NCBI GenBank assembly: GCA_006176705.1
Contig: QRFJ01000776.1
Span: forward strand, 372,001-436,000
From: Cocos nucifera
Taxonomy: Eukaryota; Streptophyta; Magnoliopsida; Arecales; Arecaceae
DNA length: 64,000 nt
Direction of reading: 5' to 3'
The translations under genes were made by a program, and so were the position numbers. The number at the start of each line of letters is the position of its first letter. Positions within the stretch are counted from its first letter, which is position 1. Shown here piece after piece: positions 45,501 to 58,690 of the stretch. The notes below the pieces were generated by a model. That model had not been told where the DNA came from. It searched no databases and saw nothing but the letters and a program-made list of their open reading frames with translations.

Positions 45501-47960
45501 GAAGAGAAATATTTTCATGAAAAAATCCAACAAAAATGGCATGGGGGGCATTGGGGCTGAGGTGGTGCATGGAGATAGGAGTCCTAGTCTCACTAGGACT
45601 CCTAGTTTGACTTCGTCCAACTTGATTCTTTGATCAAATTAAATTAGGATTTAATTAACTCAATTAGATTAAGTTTTAGTCTAACTAATAATTTAATTAA
45701 ATTTGATTAAATTTAATTTAATTTTAATTTAATTTTTTAATTAAATTAGAAAAATTGGGTTGATACAAGTCCTAATTGAACTAGGATTAGTTCTTCCTTG
45801 CAATTTGCTCATCCAATAAACAAACTGAACTTGATCCAATCAATCCCAAACCAAATCTAATTAAATTATATTTAATTAAACTTAATCTCAATCCTTTGAC
45901 TTAATCAAATTAAGCTAATTAATAATCTAATTGCTAATCGATCCTCTTGCAATACTTGCACTAGGTCAAACATTAATCGTATTGAATGTTTAACCCTAGA
46001 ACGATTCTTAATCATCGATCAATCATTTGATTAGATCAAGAACTCTAATGTATATGATCTCATAGGTTCAAACCTAAGTCAATAGCACAGGAATAAATTA
46101 CTATATCAATCGAAGTGACCATCTAGTAATGGTATCCGATAGCCGGATAGGTCGAATGTGTAGAACAACATCCTTAGAATCCATGTGGATATAGTTTTTA
46201 TATAATTCATCTTCTTGACCAAAATGCTTATAGAATACCTCAGAGTTGAACTGTCAACCCTGATTAGGTCATCCACGTTATATTTTAAAATATCAAATCC
46301 ATCTCATTGATTATCCTAGCTAAGATTTTTGCTATATTGAAATATAATGATGCATTCTTCTCCAACTCTTGGAGTGGTCAATCCCATCTTGATCACTCAC
46401 CAACTTCGTAAGTACTTGACTATACCCAGAAACCTTCCATTACTAAATTAAAAATTTAGTTAGTCTAGTACCAAAGCATAGTGAGTTGCTTGCAAGCCAC
46501 TATGATGATCTCAGGTCTAAGGGACACTTATACCTATATCCCATTAGAGAAATTTTTGACAGCAGAATGCTCTGGAGTTGGTCATATTCAATGACGATGT
46601 ATCCATACATCTTACTTGTATGCCATACTAGTATCTCCATAATTCTTGGTTGAGAGGATAACCAATCCATATGGCATACAACGATCTATGCTCGATAAAC
46701 ACTGTCATCCTTATTAACAGCGTATCATTTGATTGTGAATAGTTTAAGGACTAATCGATAAATCCTCTTTTTATCGAAGCTAAATAGTTCTAAGGACTTC
46801 ATCACAACAATCGAGTTCATTAGAAGATATAGAATTTATGATAAAAATATCAAAAATATATTTTATTTAATAATGAATCAATTATAATTATAAGATAGCA
46901 CAACCATCAATAGACTGACGATTGACTTTGGAATACATTTTCCAACACTTCCTTGGAGAAAAAGGTTTCATTAGGACATGAAAAGTTCATATCCTAATGA
47001 AGATAAAGGTAAGAGAATATTACTTTCTCTTGTAATTTTCTTCCATGTTATTTTTTTCTTATTTTTATATTACTTTTATGTGATAAAAATCTAAGAGAGA
47101 GAGAAAGAGTGCATGGGAAGGATGCTCCAAGGAGTTGGAGCATGGTGATCATTTTGGACATGATTTGATCATGTCCTGATGAGAGAAAAGTAAAGAGAAG
47201 ATAGTCTTCTCTTAAGATTCTTTTGAGAATCCTTTCTTCTTAATTTATGTATGATTTTTCTATGAGAAAAATCAAAAAGGAAGAGATCTGAAAGCATGAA
47301 AATTTTTTTGAGAAGAAGTTCTTATCTTGTCTAGATATGAAGATCCATTTAGGACATTAATGGTTGATGTCCTAAAAAGAGAAGATCTATCTTCTCTTAG
47401 GATCTTTCTTAATTATTTAATTTTTAATTTTTGAAAGATCCAATGATTGGATTTCTTTCTTAATCCTTCTCTTATTTTTCATCTCTTGAAGTGTCCAAGA
47501 GATCATAAGAATAAATTTTAGGTTAACCATCAGGAGGGATCCACGAGAAGCTAACACTTCGAGCGGATCTTCGTTCGACAAACCTTCGATTTTATTGCAG
47601 CCTCATGTGGATCACCTATAGTGGTTGGATGCGTGTGCAGCTCCAAAAGCAACAATGAAAATCAACAATCGAGTTCTCGATCCATGCAAAGGTAAGAGAT
47701 ATGATCTCTTCTCTTATCTAAATGCGATCTAAATTTTAGATTTAGAATCATTCTAGATCTAGGGTATTGATTTGATCAATACCAAATCTTTTATTTTTTG
47801 ATTTAAAATGCAATATGACATGTGATAGGTCCTAGATGTAGGGTTTAGTAATTAGATTACATGCATTTATAGATTAAAATGTTTAATTTACAACTTCCGC
47901 TGTATTACATTTCAAAAAAATTTTGAAATTCATGGATGAAATCGTGCATATTTTCAAACA
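42587..47960 (+). repeat. 5' LTR of element B, interrupted by solo LTR F
   Basis: Starts TATTAGAAAATGTATCC (TG changed to TA) and ends TTTTCAAACA before the PBS. Without F (2498 bp plus 5 bp duplication) it is about 2.87 kb. The right arm (46953-47960) continues exactly the homology to B' LTRs left at 44449. The U3 block is at 43013-43042. Confidence 0.9.
44450..46947 (-). mobile_element. Solo LTR F (Angela-type), reverse
   Basis: A 2498 bp LTR on the minus strand (TGTTGGAAAATGTATTCC ... CCTATA) with no internal region, flanked by CTTCC at 44445-44449 and 46948-46952. It shares the U3 block (46478-46511) and general layout with LTRs A-C but is a distinct subfamily. Loss of its internal part by LTR-LTR recombination is the usual explanation. 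Confidence 0.88.
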
Positions 47961-47961
47961 G

Positions 47962-47973
47962 TGGTATCAGAGC
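47962..47973 (+). other. Primer-binding site of element B (tRNA-Met)
   Basis: TGGTATCAGAGC, two bases after the LTR end. Perfect copia initiator-Met PBS. Confidence 0.93.
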
Positions 47974-49929
47974 ATTTAGGTTTATTTTTAACATGATCAT
48001 ATTTGTATTAAATTAAATCTAAAAAATAAATATCTATAAATCACACATATTGATTATAAGGTTGTCCTAGTATGTGCTGATCTATTCTTGAATCATAAGT
48101 AAGTTACATATGATCTAAATAATTTTATGATTCATTCTCTATTTTTAAATCTAAAATTAAATAGATATTACATCTATTTTAGATTATTTAGATTAGATCT
48201 AAATAATATCGAGTTGCACATACTTCTATAAGGTTGTCCTGCTGTAAGGTTTATCCCTTACAGTGGAGAGGTTGTTCCAGTATGTGCTAATCTAAATAAC
48301 CTAAATCATAAATATGTTAGATGAGATCTAAACTAATTTATGATTTATTTTTAAATTTTAAATCAAAATTTAAATTATTTATGATCTGATCCATGTGATG
48401 TGTTTTATGTTTAGATCTAGATCTTATTATTGCATATGTCGATATGTATCTTTATTTTCAATCTAGAATGTATATGATATATTTGTTTTATATAATTTAA
48501 ATTGAGAACTTACTTTCTACAAAATTCTATATTCAAAATCGTAGGATATGATCAAAACATTAAAACCATACATTAAATATGATTCAATGTAAATTGTTTA
48601 CCAATTTGAAAATATTTCAAATGATTAAATCAGAAATTAGTTTTGAGGTTACATAAACCTAAACCCATAAGCTTTGAACTTAATTAAGAATTAAGTAATT
48701 ATTTAGGATTTAGGTTTGTGATTTAAAGATCCCAAGATAATTTTATAAAACATGGGTTAAAGGATAATGGGTTAGCTTTGATCGGGTTCTTAACTAGGTT
48801 AGACCTAGGGTTGGATTAAATATAGACTAAGTTGAAAAATTGATCAAATCTAATTAATAGTTAATTAGGGTTAGGTCATTTTTAAAGATCACTTCAGTAA
48901 TTGTACTTGATCAAAGTACATACATCTAACAAATAGATATTGATAGTGGCTTAGTAGTCGAGCCTAAGTCTTTAGGCAGACTAAATCAAAACTGATAAAT
49001 TGATTGGTGATTAAGATAAGTCTGGCATTCTCAGACTGGTGGTTTTTAATTGGCAGCCCATTTACCTAGCCATTTTTTATGGTGTCTAAGGCAAGCCTTA
49101 GTGGACCCTTCCACCAATCTCACTTGGCTAATATGGTTAATCAGGTCTTGATTAGGTTGCTCATTGACTCATGCTAACCCATGTCACATAAAAAATCAGT
49201 GAGACTGATTTTATTCAGTGAGACTGATCTAGGTGCCCATGGACTGATATTGATCCTAGTTCTTATCGATGACTTGAGAAGTTAGTGGGAGGACTTGACT
49301 TGGTGAAGTCAGTGGGTGCAAATTAGTTCATATCTTTTCTATTCTTAAATCACTAATAATTTAAATCTTCTAAAATTATTAGGTCCTTAAAATGATAAAA
49401 TTATGGAGATAACTAAGTCATAGCCTCCCATTAAGTTGGATGATAATGGATCCATTAACTTAATAATCATTAGAGGCCCAAAGGCCTAGTGCTTATTAAC
49501 TAATGAAATTATCATTCATAATATGATAACTTGGAAGTGTCTCTTTAATGGTGGTTAGGTTGGCCAACTAAAGTTGGGCTTAATTATTCATTGGTTAGAT
49601 GCACCAAGTATGGTCATATTAATGGTTGGACCTAATCAGATCCTTATAGTGGAGGCCAAAGCCTACTGATTAGGTTTCTAAGAAAAAATTAAATTACTAG
49701 AAGTTGTTTGGAGAAATAATTTGTTAATGAACCTATCTGTAGATGCACATGGATTGGCCAACCAAAGTCGAGCTTGTGTATAGTCTATGTAAATTCTAGT
49801 ACCTACTAGGAAATTAAAGTAATTCTCCAAATTGGAGGTAGAGGCTACTAATTTAAATAAAATAGTGGAAGAACCTTTAGACTAAAGTCCAAGTCTCTAG
49901 GCTTAAAATAATTCATATACTTAGGTCAT
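47974..49929 (+). other. Leader of element B
   Basis: Non-coding, about 1.95 kb. It contains a two-helix structure (48216-48287), donor-like AGATAAGT (49014-49021), a weakened U1-like TTTACCTAGCC (49061-49071), GGTGTCTAAGGCAAG (49081-49095) and a T-rich but damaged acceptor region near 49925-49945. The arrangement resembles the leader of E more closely than that of A or D. Confidence 0.6.
48216..48287 (+). ncRNA. Structured leader RNA element, copy B
   Basis: The outer helix GCACATAC (48216-48223) pairs with GTATGTGC (48280-48287), and the inner helix CTGTAAGG (48242-48249) pairs with CCTTACAG (48256-48263), both perfect. The layout is the same as in A and D but with other bases and a much shorter loop. 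A partial repeat of the unit (AAGGTTGTCC...GTATGTGCT) lies at about 48060-48080. Confidence 0.6.
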
Positions 49930-52560
49930 TATTCTCTTTTCTCAAAATAAGGCAAAATCCTTATTGCTCCAATCACTGTTAGTCCAAAGTTGATCCAAAT
50001 CAGGCATAGTGCTTCTACTATTAGAAGTAGGATCATAGGAAGAAAAATTATCTTGCTTTTCTTGATCATAACAGGCTGAATAAGAGAAATGAGCAAGAGT
50101 TGCTTATCAAGGATGTTATATGATAACATCTTGAAATTTTTTTGTACGTAATTCTACTACCTGGGTATTAGATACCAGTGGTCTTATGCAATTTGTTACA
50201 AAGACTACAGGTAAGTAGAATGTTTGAAAATGGTGAGAAATACCTGAACGTTGGGGATGAAAGTTTTGTTCCAATCCTAGCTTTAGAAATTGTCAAGCTT
50301 ATTTTCAAAAGATGTTATTTTGAGTGATTGTTACCATTATCCATCGTTTATGATAAATGTGATCTCTATTGCCCTTTTGATTAGAGATGGTTATCATTTA
50401 TCAATAAAGAAGATTGTTATGATATTATTATGAATAATATTACAATAATACATGGACAATAGAGAAATGATATTTAACATTTATATAGCTTGTTAAGTAT
50501 AATGTACATATTTAATAAATATCCAAGTTAGATGATATCATGGATGTCTATCTTTGGCATTATAGGCTTAATCATCTTGACAAGAACAGGATAAATGGGT
50601 TAGCTTAAGAGGAAAACTTCGATATCAATGATTGTGAATCATTGATAGCCTGTGAGGCTTGTCTTCTTGGAAAGATGACAAAGTCAACTTTTAATGAAAA
50701 AGATGAAGGAGTCGATAAAGTTGTAAGTCTCAAACATAGTGATGTATTTGGACCTATGAACTTAAGTGTCAAAAGAAGATATTAATATTTCATTACAGAT
50801 GATCTATCTGGGTATGGATGCATCTAGCTTGAATCATTTGAAATATTCAAACGATTCAATAATAAAATAGAAAAATAAACTAAAAATGATATTGAAATTT
50901 TTTGATCAGACCGAAGAGGCGAATACTTATTCAGTAAGTTTGTGACATATCTAGGAGAGAATTGGATTCTCTCTCAGTGGATTTCTTTTCAAAACATAGT
51001 ATATTTGAAAGAAAAAATTAAACTTTGTTAGACATGGTTCAATTCACGATAGGATCTACTTGTCTGCCTATTTCAGGATTGTGCTATTGTGACTACTTGT
51101 TTTACTTTGAAAATATATCAAGTAAATCTATTGTAAATCTCCATATGAAATATGGATCGAGCATAGATCTAGACTATCTCACCTTTGAGTTTAAAGTTGA
51201 TTGGCCTATGTCAAAGGTTTGCATATAGATAAACTTGGATCTTGGTTTAATAGGTATTTGAGGATTATTAATTTTGCTATGCTGAAGAATATAAGATGTT
51301 TATCAGTAGAAGGGCATTCTTTTTGGAAAGGAGTTCCTTAGAGAAGGAACTGATACCTGTCAAGTTGAACTTGGAAAAGTTTGACTGGTAGAAAATGAAC
51401 CGACATAATCTAGTAAACCTATAGAATCAGATTTGATCAGATCAAATTTGGAGCCCATTAAAGTGGCACCTTTAAGGAGTTTCAGTAGAGTACTGCATTA
51501 GTTGGATAGATACTTCAGTGTCTTGATCTAGGACGATGATCCTATTGAGCTCGATGAGAACAACAAGGATCCGATCACCTATAGGGATGTAATATAGTAG
51601 TCTGACTCTGAGAAGTAGCTTGGAGCTGCATAATCCAAATTGAAGTCCATGAAAATTAATAGTGTATGGACACTAGATGATTCACCTGAAGAGATAAAAG
51701 CCATTAGGTGTGAATGGATTTTCAAAAGGATCAGAGTAGTGTAGATGGGAAGGTAATGACCTATAAAGCCTGTTTGGCTATTATCTCAATTTTGGAATAT
51801 AGGTTTTGAATGTATGTCTTTATTATGAACAAAGATAAATCCTATATTTGTAAGTGGGCAAAATATTCTGTAGTGTTATTCATATTATTGTCTGTGGATG
51901 AAATTCTCTTAATCGGGAATGGCGTTCCAGCATTGCAAGGAATAAAGATTTGGCTATCATCTAATTTTTACATGTCAGATATGGTATACTCACTAATATA
52001 GTGAGTAGATACTAGTCTAGTCTAAGTGAGGATCACTGAAAGATTGTATAGATAATCTTCATGTATTTAGAAATACTAAGGTCTAATGACTCAAAAAAGA
52101 AAATACTGACTTAAAACATGTGGATGTTTTAATTTTAGTTAGAACAAGATGACAACAAGAGAATGTCGAGTCATATCCTAATTATAAGAGCAATCTGCTG
52201 GAAAGATTTCAAGCAGGATACTGTAGCCTATTCAGTTAGTGATGTAGAGTACATCATGGCATATGATGCTGTCATGTAAGTTGTGTAGTAGCTGAGGTTT
52301 ATTAGTAGGTTAGGAGTGGCACCCTCCATCGATGGTCTAGTCTTATCATAGCATTGGAGCCATAGCTCAAGCTAAAGAATCGAAGGATCAGTATATTCTA
52401 CATTGCTATCACCTTTGATTTTAGATCAGGATGACGTTGATTTTGGAAGATCGATGAAATAGGAGAACTTAACTAACCCATTTGCTAAGGCCTCAGAGCT
52501 AAGGAGTTCTATGAATTCAAGTGGAAGATAGGATATTTGATATCATTTTGATTGGCTTTA
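49930..52560 (+). pseudogene. pol: Element B pol remnant (PR, IN, truncated RT, RNase H)
   Basis: The N-terminal segment (49930-50120) lacks capsid and zinc knuckle and keeps VDPNQA and LNKRNEQELLI like C. Protease (50125-50460) reads VLDTSGLMQF. Pre-integrase and integrase (50530-51420) are full of stops. RT starts at 51530 (NNKDPITYRDV, VNSVWTL-like). A deletion at ~51780 removes the KTAFLNGELDE/YGLKQA block, SVDEILLI replaces YVDDILLI, and a second deletion at ~51975 joins NFYM to SDMVYSL. RNase H (52020-52540) is strongly decayed. It is inactive. Confidence 0.82.
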
Positions 52561-52574
52561 GTCCATATAAGAGT

Positions 52575-53063
52575 TGTTGGAAAATGTATCCTAAAGCCAA
52601 CCATCTAAGTGGTACATGATTGAAATTAGTATATGAATTATTTAATAATAATAGTTATTTGGTTGATTTATCATAGAAGTTCTATCTTTCTTAAATGAAC
52701 TCCTAAATTATATTGAAATCCTTAGAATAATAATCAATTGATAAAAAAAAGATTTATCGAATGGTTTTTAAATTATTCATGATCAAATGATAAGTTATTA
52801 ATAAGGATGATAACTTATCGAGTATAGGTCACTATATGCCATATGCGTTGGTTGTTCTCGTAACCAAGTGGTGTGGAGACACTGGTATGGCATCTAGATG
52901 AGATGTAAGAGTACATCTACACTGAATGTCATCAATGTAGCACTCTACTATCAAGAGTAGCTAGCTAAGGCCAATAGGTATAAGTCTTCCCCCGACCTAA
53001 GATCACCATGATGACTTGCAAGCAACTCACTGTACTTTAGTGCCGGACTGCCTGTATTTCTAT
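52575..53063 (+). repeat. 3' LTR of element B, left part
   Basis: Starts TGTTGGAAAATGTATCC and follows the 5' LTR to TGTATTTCTAT, where element C is inserted. The U3 block is at 53002-53036. Confidence 0.9.
53059..53063. repeat. Target site duplication of element C
   Basis: TCTAT (53059-53063) and TCTAA (63923-63927) flank element C and match in four of five bases. The uninterrupted sequence in the other B LTR is TTTCTAATATAG. Confidence 0.75.
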
Positions 53064-55966
53064 TATTGAAAAATTAGTTAGGATTTATAGTATGCAATTC
53101 AAAACTTTTTTGAATTATTTAATAGCAGAAGCTAAATTAATCTATCATTAATTTAAAACATGCTATTGATCATATCACATAACCTTAAATAGGATCTAGA
53201 TATGGTAATATGTAATAGAAAAATAAAATGCAATCGATCAACAAATCATATTTACTGATCGATACAAGTTCAGAACTTGATACCTTGCACGGATAGTTGA
53301 TCTCCATGATCTAAATTTATCAAAATAAGCTCTAGTATTATGCTATAGCCGCACACTTGTTCGGCCTCTATGGTTGGTCCATACGAAGCTCCTGGTTCCG
53401 ATCAGCTTCATTGGAGTGCTAGCTCCTCGCCCGGGCTTTCGATGGCTGATAACGATCGATCTGATTGATCATCTACTTTTAAATTTTTTGGATATATCAA
53501 AAAATCATAACATAAATATTAGAGGATGATTAAGAGGTGTACAAAGTTTGGTTGTGATCTGATGCTCACAGCACTCGATCTCTCGACCGGAACCTAGATA
53601 CCCAAATCTAGGGTTTCATTCAGGCCCAAAACCCTGATGCACTGAAAACTCTCTCACGCCCTCTCTGTGTAGAGTTTTTCCATGAAACAAGTTTTCATGG
53701 AAAGATGACTTTTAGATCTATAAACCTCTTTAGATCATATCTAAAAATTAGGTGTTCTTAGAGGTGAAAATTAGAAGAGAAGAGAGGTATGAGGGAAAAA
53801 TAAAGTGCTATAGGATCCTGCTCACCTTCACTCCAAGATTTTTTTCACCCAAAAGCAATGCCCAATCATTTCAAATTTTTACCATAGAATTTTGACCCCT
53901 TCTCATGCATGCACAAAAATTCTCATAATTTATTCACATGGGAAAGATGGGAAAACTACATGGGATGAGATAGGATCAATGGTTGAACTTGTTTCAACCA
54001 ATCGCTACTTGAATTTAAATTCAAATGGAATTCCTATCCACTTCCAATGCCCCCCAAGGTATTTGATGTGCAGAAGGACTCTCCTTCTATGCACCTACTC
54101 TAATTCATGCACAAAAGTGTATGTGAAAAACAAATACAATGGGTGTGGCAAGAGGATAAGGTCAAGGGGTTTGGTTGTTTCAACCAAACAACCAACAACA
54201 GAATTTCAACCTAATCCAAGTTTTGGACCAGGTCAAAGAGAGAAAGAGATGGTGCACAAGACTCTCTTCTGCATGAGAAAAACTCACATAAAAACTAAAG
54301 GGGCATGGGCCATAGGGTGGAAAAATCAAAGGTGGTGGCACATGGGAGAGTTTGAATTCAAATCTCATTTGACTTAGTCTTAATTGATTTCAACCAAACC
54401 AATTAATCGGTACCCAATTGAACCAAGTTAAATCCAACCAAATTAGGCTTAACCTAATCCAATAAAATTCTAATCAAATTAAAAATTAATTAGATCCAGA
54501 TCCTGATCAAATCCGGATTGAATCTCCCAAAGCGATTAGGTCATCTCATAACCTGATCGGGTCAAACCCAATCAAATCAAATTCAATCAGACTTGATCAA
54601 ATCCTCATCACTCAATCAAATTGAGCTAATCAATAATCAAATTGCTAATTAATCCTCCAATAAATATTGAGTCCCAATTAGGTGGGTGTCTGGGTAATAG
54701 AGTCCCATCAACATGAAACTCTTAAAGAGTCCTAACCAATAGGATTCTTGAATCTAGTGTCCCAAATAAATTGAACTCACAATCATAGAGTCCCAGATTA
54801 GTGAGACTCTTGATCAGAGAGTCTCAAACAAGTAGAACTCAGAGTTTCAATCCATTAGGACTCTTGATCATAGAGTCCCAGTCAGTGGGACTCTTGACCA
54901 TAGAGTCCTAGGTCATCAGGACTCTCGATCAGAGAGTTCCAGATAAGTAGGACTCAGAGTCCCAGTCTACTGGGACTCTTGGTCATAGAGTCCCAGTTAG
55001 TGAGACTCTTGACCATAGAGTCCTAAGTCATCGAGACTCAATATCAGCCATAACATTAGGTAGGAACTCCTATTGTGTGTAATCCCATAGGTTTGAATCC
55101 TAAGCCGGTAGGACAAAATCAATTTTCTGTACAAATCGATGTGACCATCTAACAATGGTATCCGACATTTGGATAGGTCGAATAATCGCAACACAACATT
55201 GATGAACCTATGGCATATGGTTACTGTATAATTCATCCCCTTGATCTTAATGCTCATAGGATGATCTAGGGTTAACTACCAACCCTAAAAATTCATTCAC
55301 ATTATATTTCAAAATTCAGCATCCATCATATGGACTACCCCGATTAAGTTTTTGCTAAATTGAAATACAACGATGCACCTGCTCCAACACTTGGAGGGGT
55401 CAATCCATCTTGACTCATGCATCGACAAGTCAAGTACTTGACTGCACCCAGTAGCCTTCCATCACTGAATTAGAAATTCAGATAGTCTGATACTTAAGTA
55501 CAATGAGTTACTTACAAGTCACCATGGTGATCTTAGGTCTAAGGGATACATATATCTATATCCTTCGCGAGCAACTCTTGGTAGAAGAGAGCTCCACAGT
55601 TGGGTCATGTTCAGTAAAATGTACCCCTACACTTCATCTGCATGCCATAACAGTATCTTCATACTTCTTGATTAAGAAAATAATCAACACTTATGGCACA
55701 CAATGACCTACACTCTATATGTTGTCATCCTGGATAACAATGAATCATTTGATCGCGAACTGGTTTAAGGACTAAATGATAAATCCTCCTTTATCCAGTC
55801 CAAATAGTCCTAAGGACTTCATCATAGAAGAGCTCATTATAGAAAGATGCACAAAGTGATGAAAATGCCAAAATAATAATTTTATTTAGTAATAATTTAA
55901 GTACAATTATAATAAGCTCAACCATCTATAACCTAGATGATTGACTTTAGGATACAATTTCCAACA
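53064..55966 (-). repeat. 3' LTR of element C
   Basis: 2903 bp, plus-strand ends TATTGAAAAATTAG and TTTCCAACA. It contains the AGAGTCCCA repeat array (about 54662-55035) and the U3 block (55500-55534). The 161-codon ORF at 53892-54377 is split in the other LTR and rejected as a gene. Confidence 0.92.
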
Positions 55967-55980
55967 ACTCTCACTTAGAC
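55967..55980 (-). other. Polypurine tract of element C
   Basis: ACTCTCACTTAGAC on the plus strand is GTCTAAGTGAGAGT on the minus strand, adjoining the 3' LTR. Confidence 0.78.
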
Positions 55981-57560
55981 TAAAGCCACTTAGAACAGTA
56001 TCAAATACCCATCTTTCATTTGTGATTGTCGAACTCTTAGATGGATATTTGAGCCTTAGTAAATGGGTCAGCCATGTTCTCCTTTTTGTCAATCTTCTTA
56101 AGGTCAACATCACCTCATTCCATGATCTCTCGTACAAGGTGGTAGTGACGCAGAATATGCTTGGTGCATTGATGTGCCTTCGGCTCCTTCGCTTGAGCAA
56201 TGGCTCTAGTACTGTCACAGTAAAGTAGAACTAGACCATCCAAGGAGGGTGCCACTCCCAGCTCGTCGATGAACTTCCACAGCCATATAGCTTCCTTTGC
56301 AGCATCGGATGCCGCGACATACTCCGCCTCGCACACAGAATTGGCCACAGTGTGCTGCTTGGAACTCTTCCAGCAGATCGCTTTACTATTTAGGATAAAC
56401 ACATATCCTGATATACTCTTGTTGTCATATGATTTGACTAAAAATTAAAATCAGTATATCCCATAAGTTTTAAGTCAGTATCTCCATAGATGAGCCACTG
56501 GTCCTTGGAATTTTTTAAATACTTTAGGATTGTCTTTACAACCTTCCAGTGATGCTCACCTAGATCAGACTGATATCTACTCGCTACCCCTAGTGAGTAT
56601 GCCTCGTCTGGTCTCGTACACATTATGGCGTACATAATAGAACCCACTGTCAAAGCATATGGTATTCTACTCATATGCTCTCTCTCTTGAGGAGTTGTCG
56701 GACAATCCCTCTTCAAGAGAGTAATTTCATGGCCTATCGGGAGATAGCCCTTTTTGAAATTTTTCATGTTGAACCTTTTCAGCACGGTATCGATGTATGT
56801 GGATTGGAACAATCCAAGCAATCTTTTAGATCTATCCCTATAGATCTTCATCCCTAGGATGTAAGAAGCTTCTCCCAAGTCCTTCATGGAGAATTGTGAT
56901 GATAGTCAAATCTTTATTTCCTAAAGTGCAGTGATGTCATTTCCAATTAAGAGAATATCATCTACATACAATACAAGAAATACAACTACAGAACTGTTAG
57001 CCCATTTATAAATGCAGGTTCTTCTCCATTCTTAACGAAGCCATACATTTTGATCACTTTATCAAAACACATGTTCTAACTCCGAGATGCCTGCTTCAAT
57101 CCATAGATGGATATTTGAAGCTTGCACATCTTTGACTCATCTGTGGATGTGAAATCCTCAGGTTGTATCATATACACCTCTTCATCTAGCTCTCCATTTA
57201 GGAAAGTTGTCTTCACATCTATTTGCCAGATCTCATAGTTTAGGTATGCTGCTACCACAAGTATAATCCGAATGGACTTGAGCATTGCCATCAAGAAAAA
57301 CATCTTGTCATAGTCAATAACATAATGTTGACGATATCTCTTGGCAACCATATGGGCTTTATAGATCTCCACCTTCCCATCTACACCCCTTTTTCTTTTG
57401 AAAATCCACTTATATCCAATGGATTTTATTCTTTCAGGTGGATCAACTAGTGTCCATACACTGTTGACTTTTATGGACTCCATTTCGGACTTCATGGCTT
57501 TCAACCACTTATCAGAGTCAGACCTTTACATAGCATCCATGTAGGTGATCGGATCCTTGT
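55981..57560 (-). pseudogene. pol: Element C reverse transcriptase and RNase H
   Basis: Minus strand. RT begins near 57560 (SDKWLKAMKSEMESI, VNSVWTLVDPPERIKSIGYKW) and is open from 57504 to 57076 through QIDVKTTFLNGELDEEVYMI and YGLKQASRS. The YVDD box lies in another frame near 56960 (VLYVDDILLIG). A second open part, 56887-56438, holds MKDLGEASYILGMKIYRDRS and MSRIPYALTVGSIMYAI. RNase H continues to about 55985: GYTDFNF, EAEYVAASDAAKEAIWLWKF, LLYCDSTRAIAQAK and HILRHYHLVREIME. Two or three frameshifts separate the parts; most catalytic residues remain. Confidence 0.88.
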
Positions 57561-58690
57561 TGTTCTCATCAAGTTCAACAGGATCACCATCCTAGATCAA
57601 GAAATCATAGTATCTATCCGGTTGATGTGGTACTCTACCGGATCTCCTTAAAAATGCCTCTTCAATGGGATCTGGGTTTGATCTTATCAAATCTAGTTTT
57701 GCAGGTTCACTAGAATGTGTCGGTTCTTCTACCTATCGAACTTCACCAAGCTCAATATTAGAGACAGCTGTTCCTTCCATAAGAAACTTCTTTTCTAAAA
57801 AGATTGCCCTATTACTAATGAACACTTTTTATTTTTCAGCAAGGTAGAAGTAATAACCCCTAGTTTTCTTGGGATATCCTATGAAGAAGCATTTATTGGA
57901 CCTAGGTCCAAGCTTTTCCAGCTACAAATAATTTACATAAGTCAGACATCTCCAAATCCTAAAGTGATAGAGTGTCAGCTTACAGCCAGTCCATATCTTA
58001 TGTGGAGTCTTTACAACAAACTTGCTCAGAACAGCGTTCAAAACATAACAAACAGTCTCTAATGCATAGCCCTAGAACAAAATCGGCAGACTCGCAAACC
58101 CCATCATGGATCAAACCATATCCAATAAGGTTCGATTCCTCCTTTCTAATACATCATTATGTTGTGGTGTTCCAGGAGGGATCCATTATGAGAAAATTTC
58201 ATTCTCTCCTAGATACATCAAAAATTTGTTGGAAAGATATTCACCTCCTCGGTCTGATCGAAGAGTTTTAATATTCTTTCCAAGTTATTTTTCTACCTTA
58301 TTTTGATATCATTTGAATATTTCAAACGAATCAAATTTATTCTTCATAAGATAGATGTACTCATATCTAGATAGGTCATCAGTAAATATAATGAAGTAGT
58401 AGAACCCACCTCTAGCATATATGTTCATGGATCCACATACTTCAGTATGTACCAGATCTAGAAGCTCAGTGGCCCATTCACCTTTTTCAGTAAAAGATGA
58501 TTTGATCATCTTACCAAGTAGATAGGACTCACAGGTATTCAATGATTCGCAATTATTGATATCAAGGATATTCTCCTTGACTAACCTATTTATCCTATTC
58601 TTGTTTATATGATCGAGCCTATAGTGCCAAAGATAGGCATCAAAGACATGATCTAGCTTTGGGCATTTGTTTGACGTGTACATTACACTA
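57561..58690 (-). pseudogene. pol: Element C integrase
   Basis: Minus strand, opening with MYTSNKCPKLDHV, then the zinc-binding WHYRLDHINKNRINRL and CESYLLGK (second Cys is Tyr), then HTEVCGSMN (the first catalytic Asp is Glu) and FTDDLSRYEYIYLM, in one open stretch 58683-58309. The remainder is read across frameshifts: a DQ-type second Asp segment, ERRNRTLLDMVWSMM, YEIWTG-like text, KLGPRSNKCFFIGYPKKTRG and YYFYLAEK. It is decayed and inactive. Confidence 0.85.

Noticed and set aside
53892..54377. 161-codon open reading frame on the plus strand
   Set aside because: It lies antisense inside the 3' LTR of element C. The equivalent part of the other LTR is broken into two pieces (61705-61890 and 61933-62127), and there is no recognisable domain.
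54662..55035. Regularly repeated ~30 bp units resembling a CRISPR array
   Set aside because: Units are imperfect, lack distinct spacers, occur inside a plant LTR and are present in its sister LTRs. No cas genes, and the context is eukaryotic.
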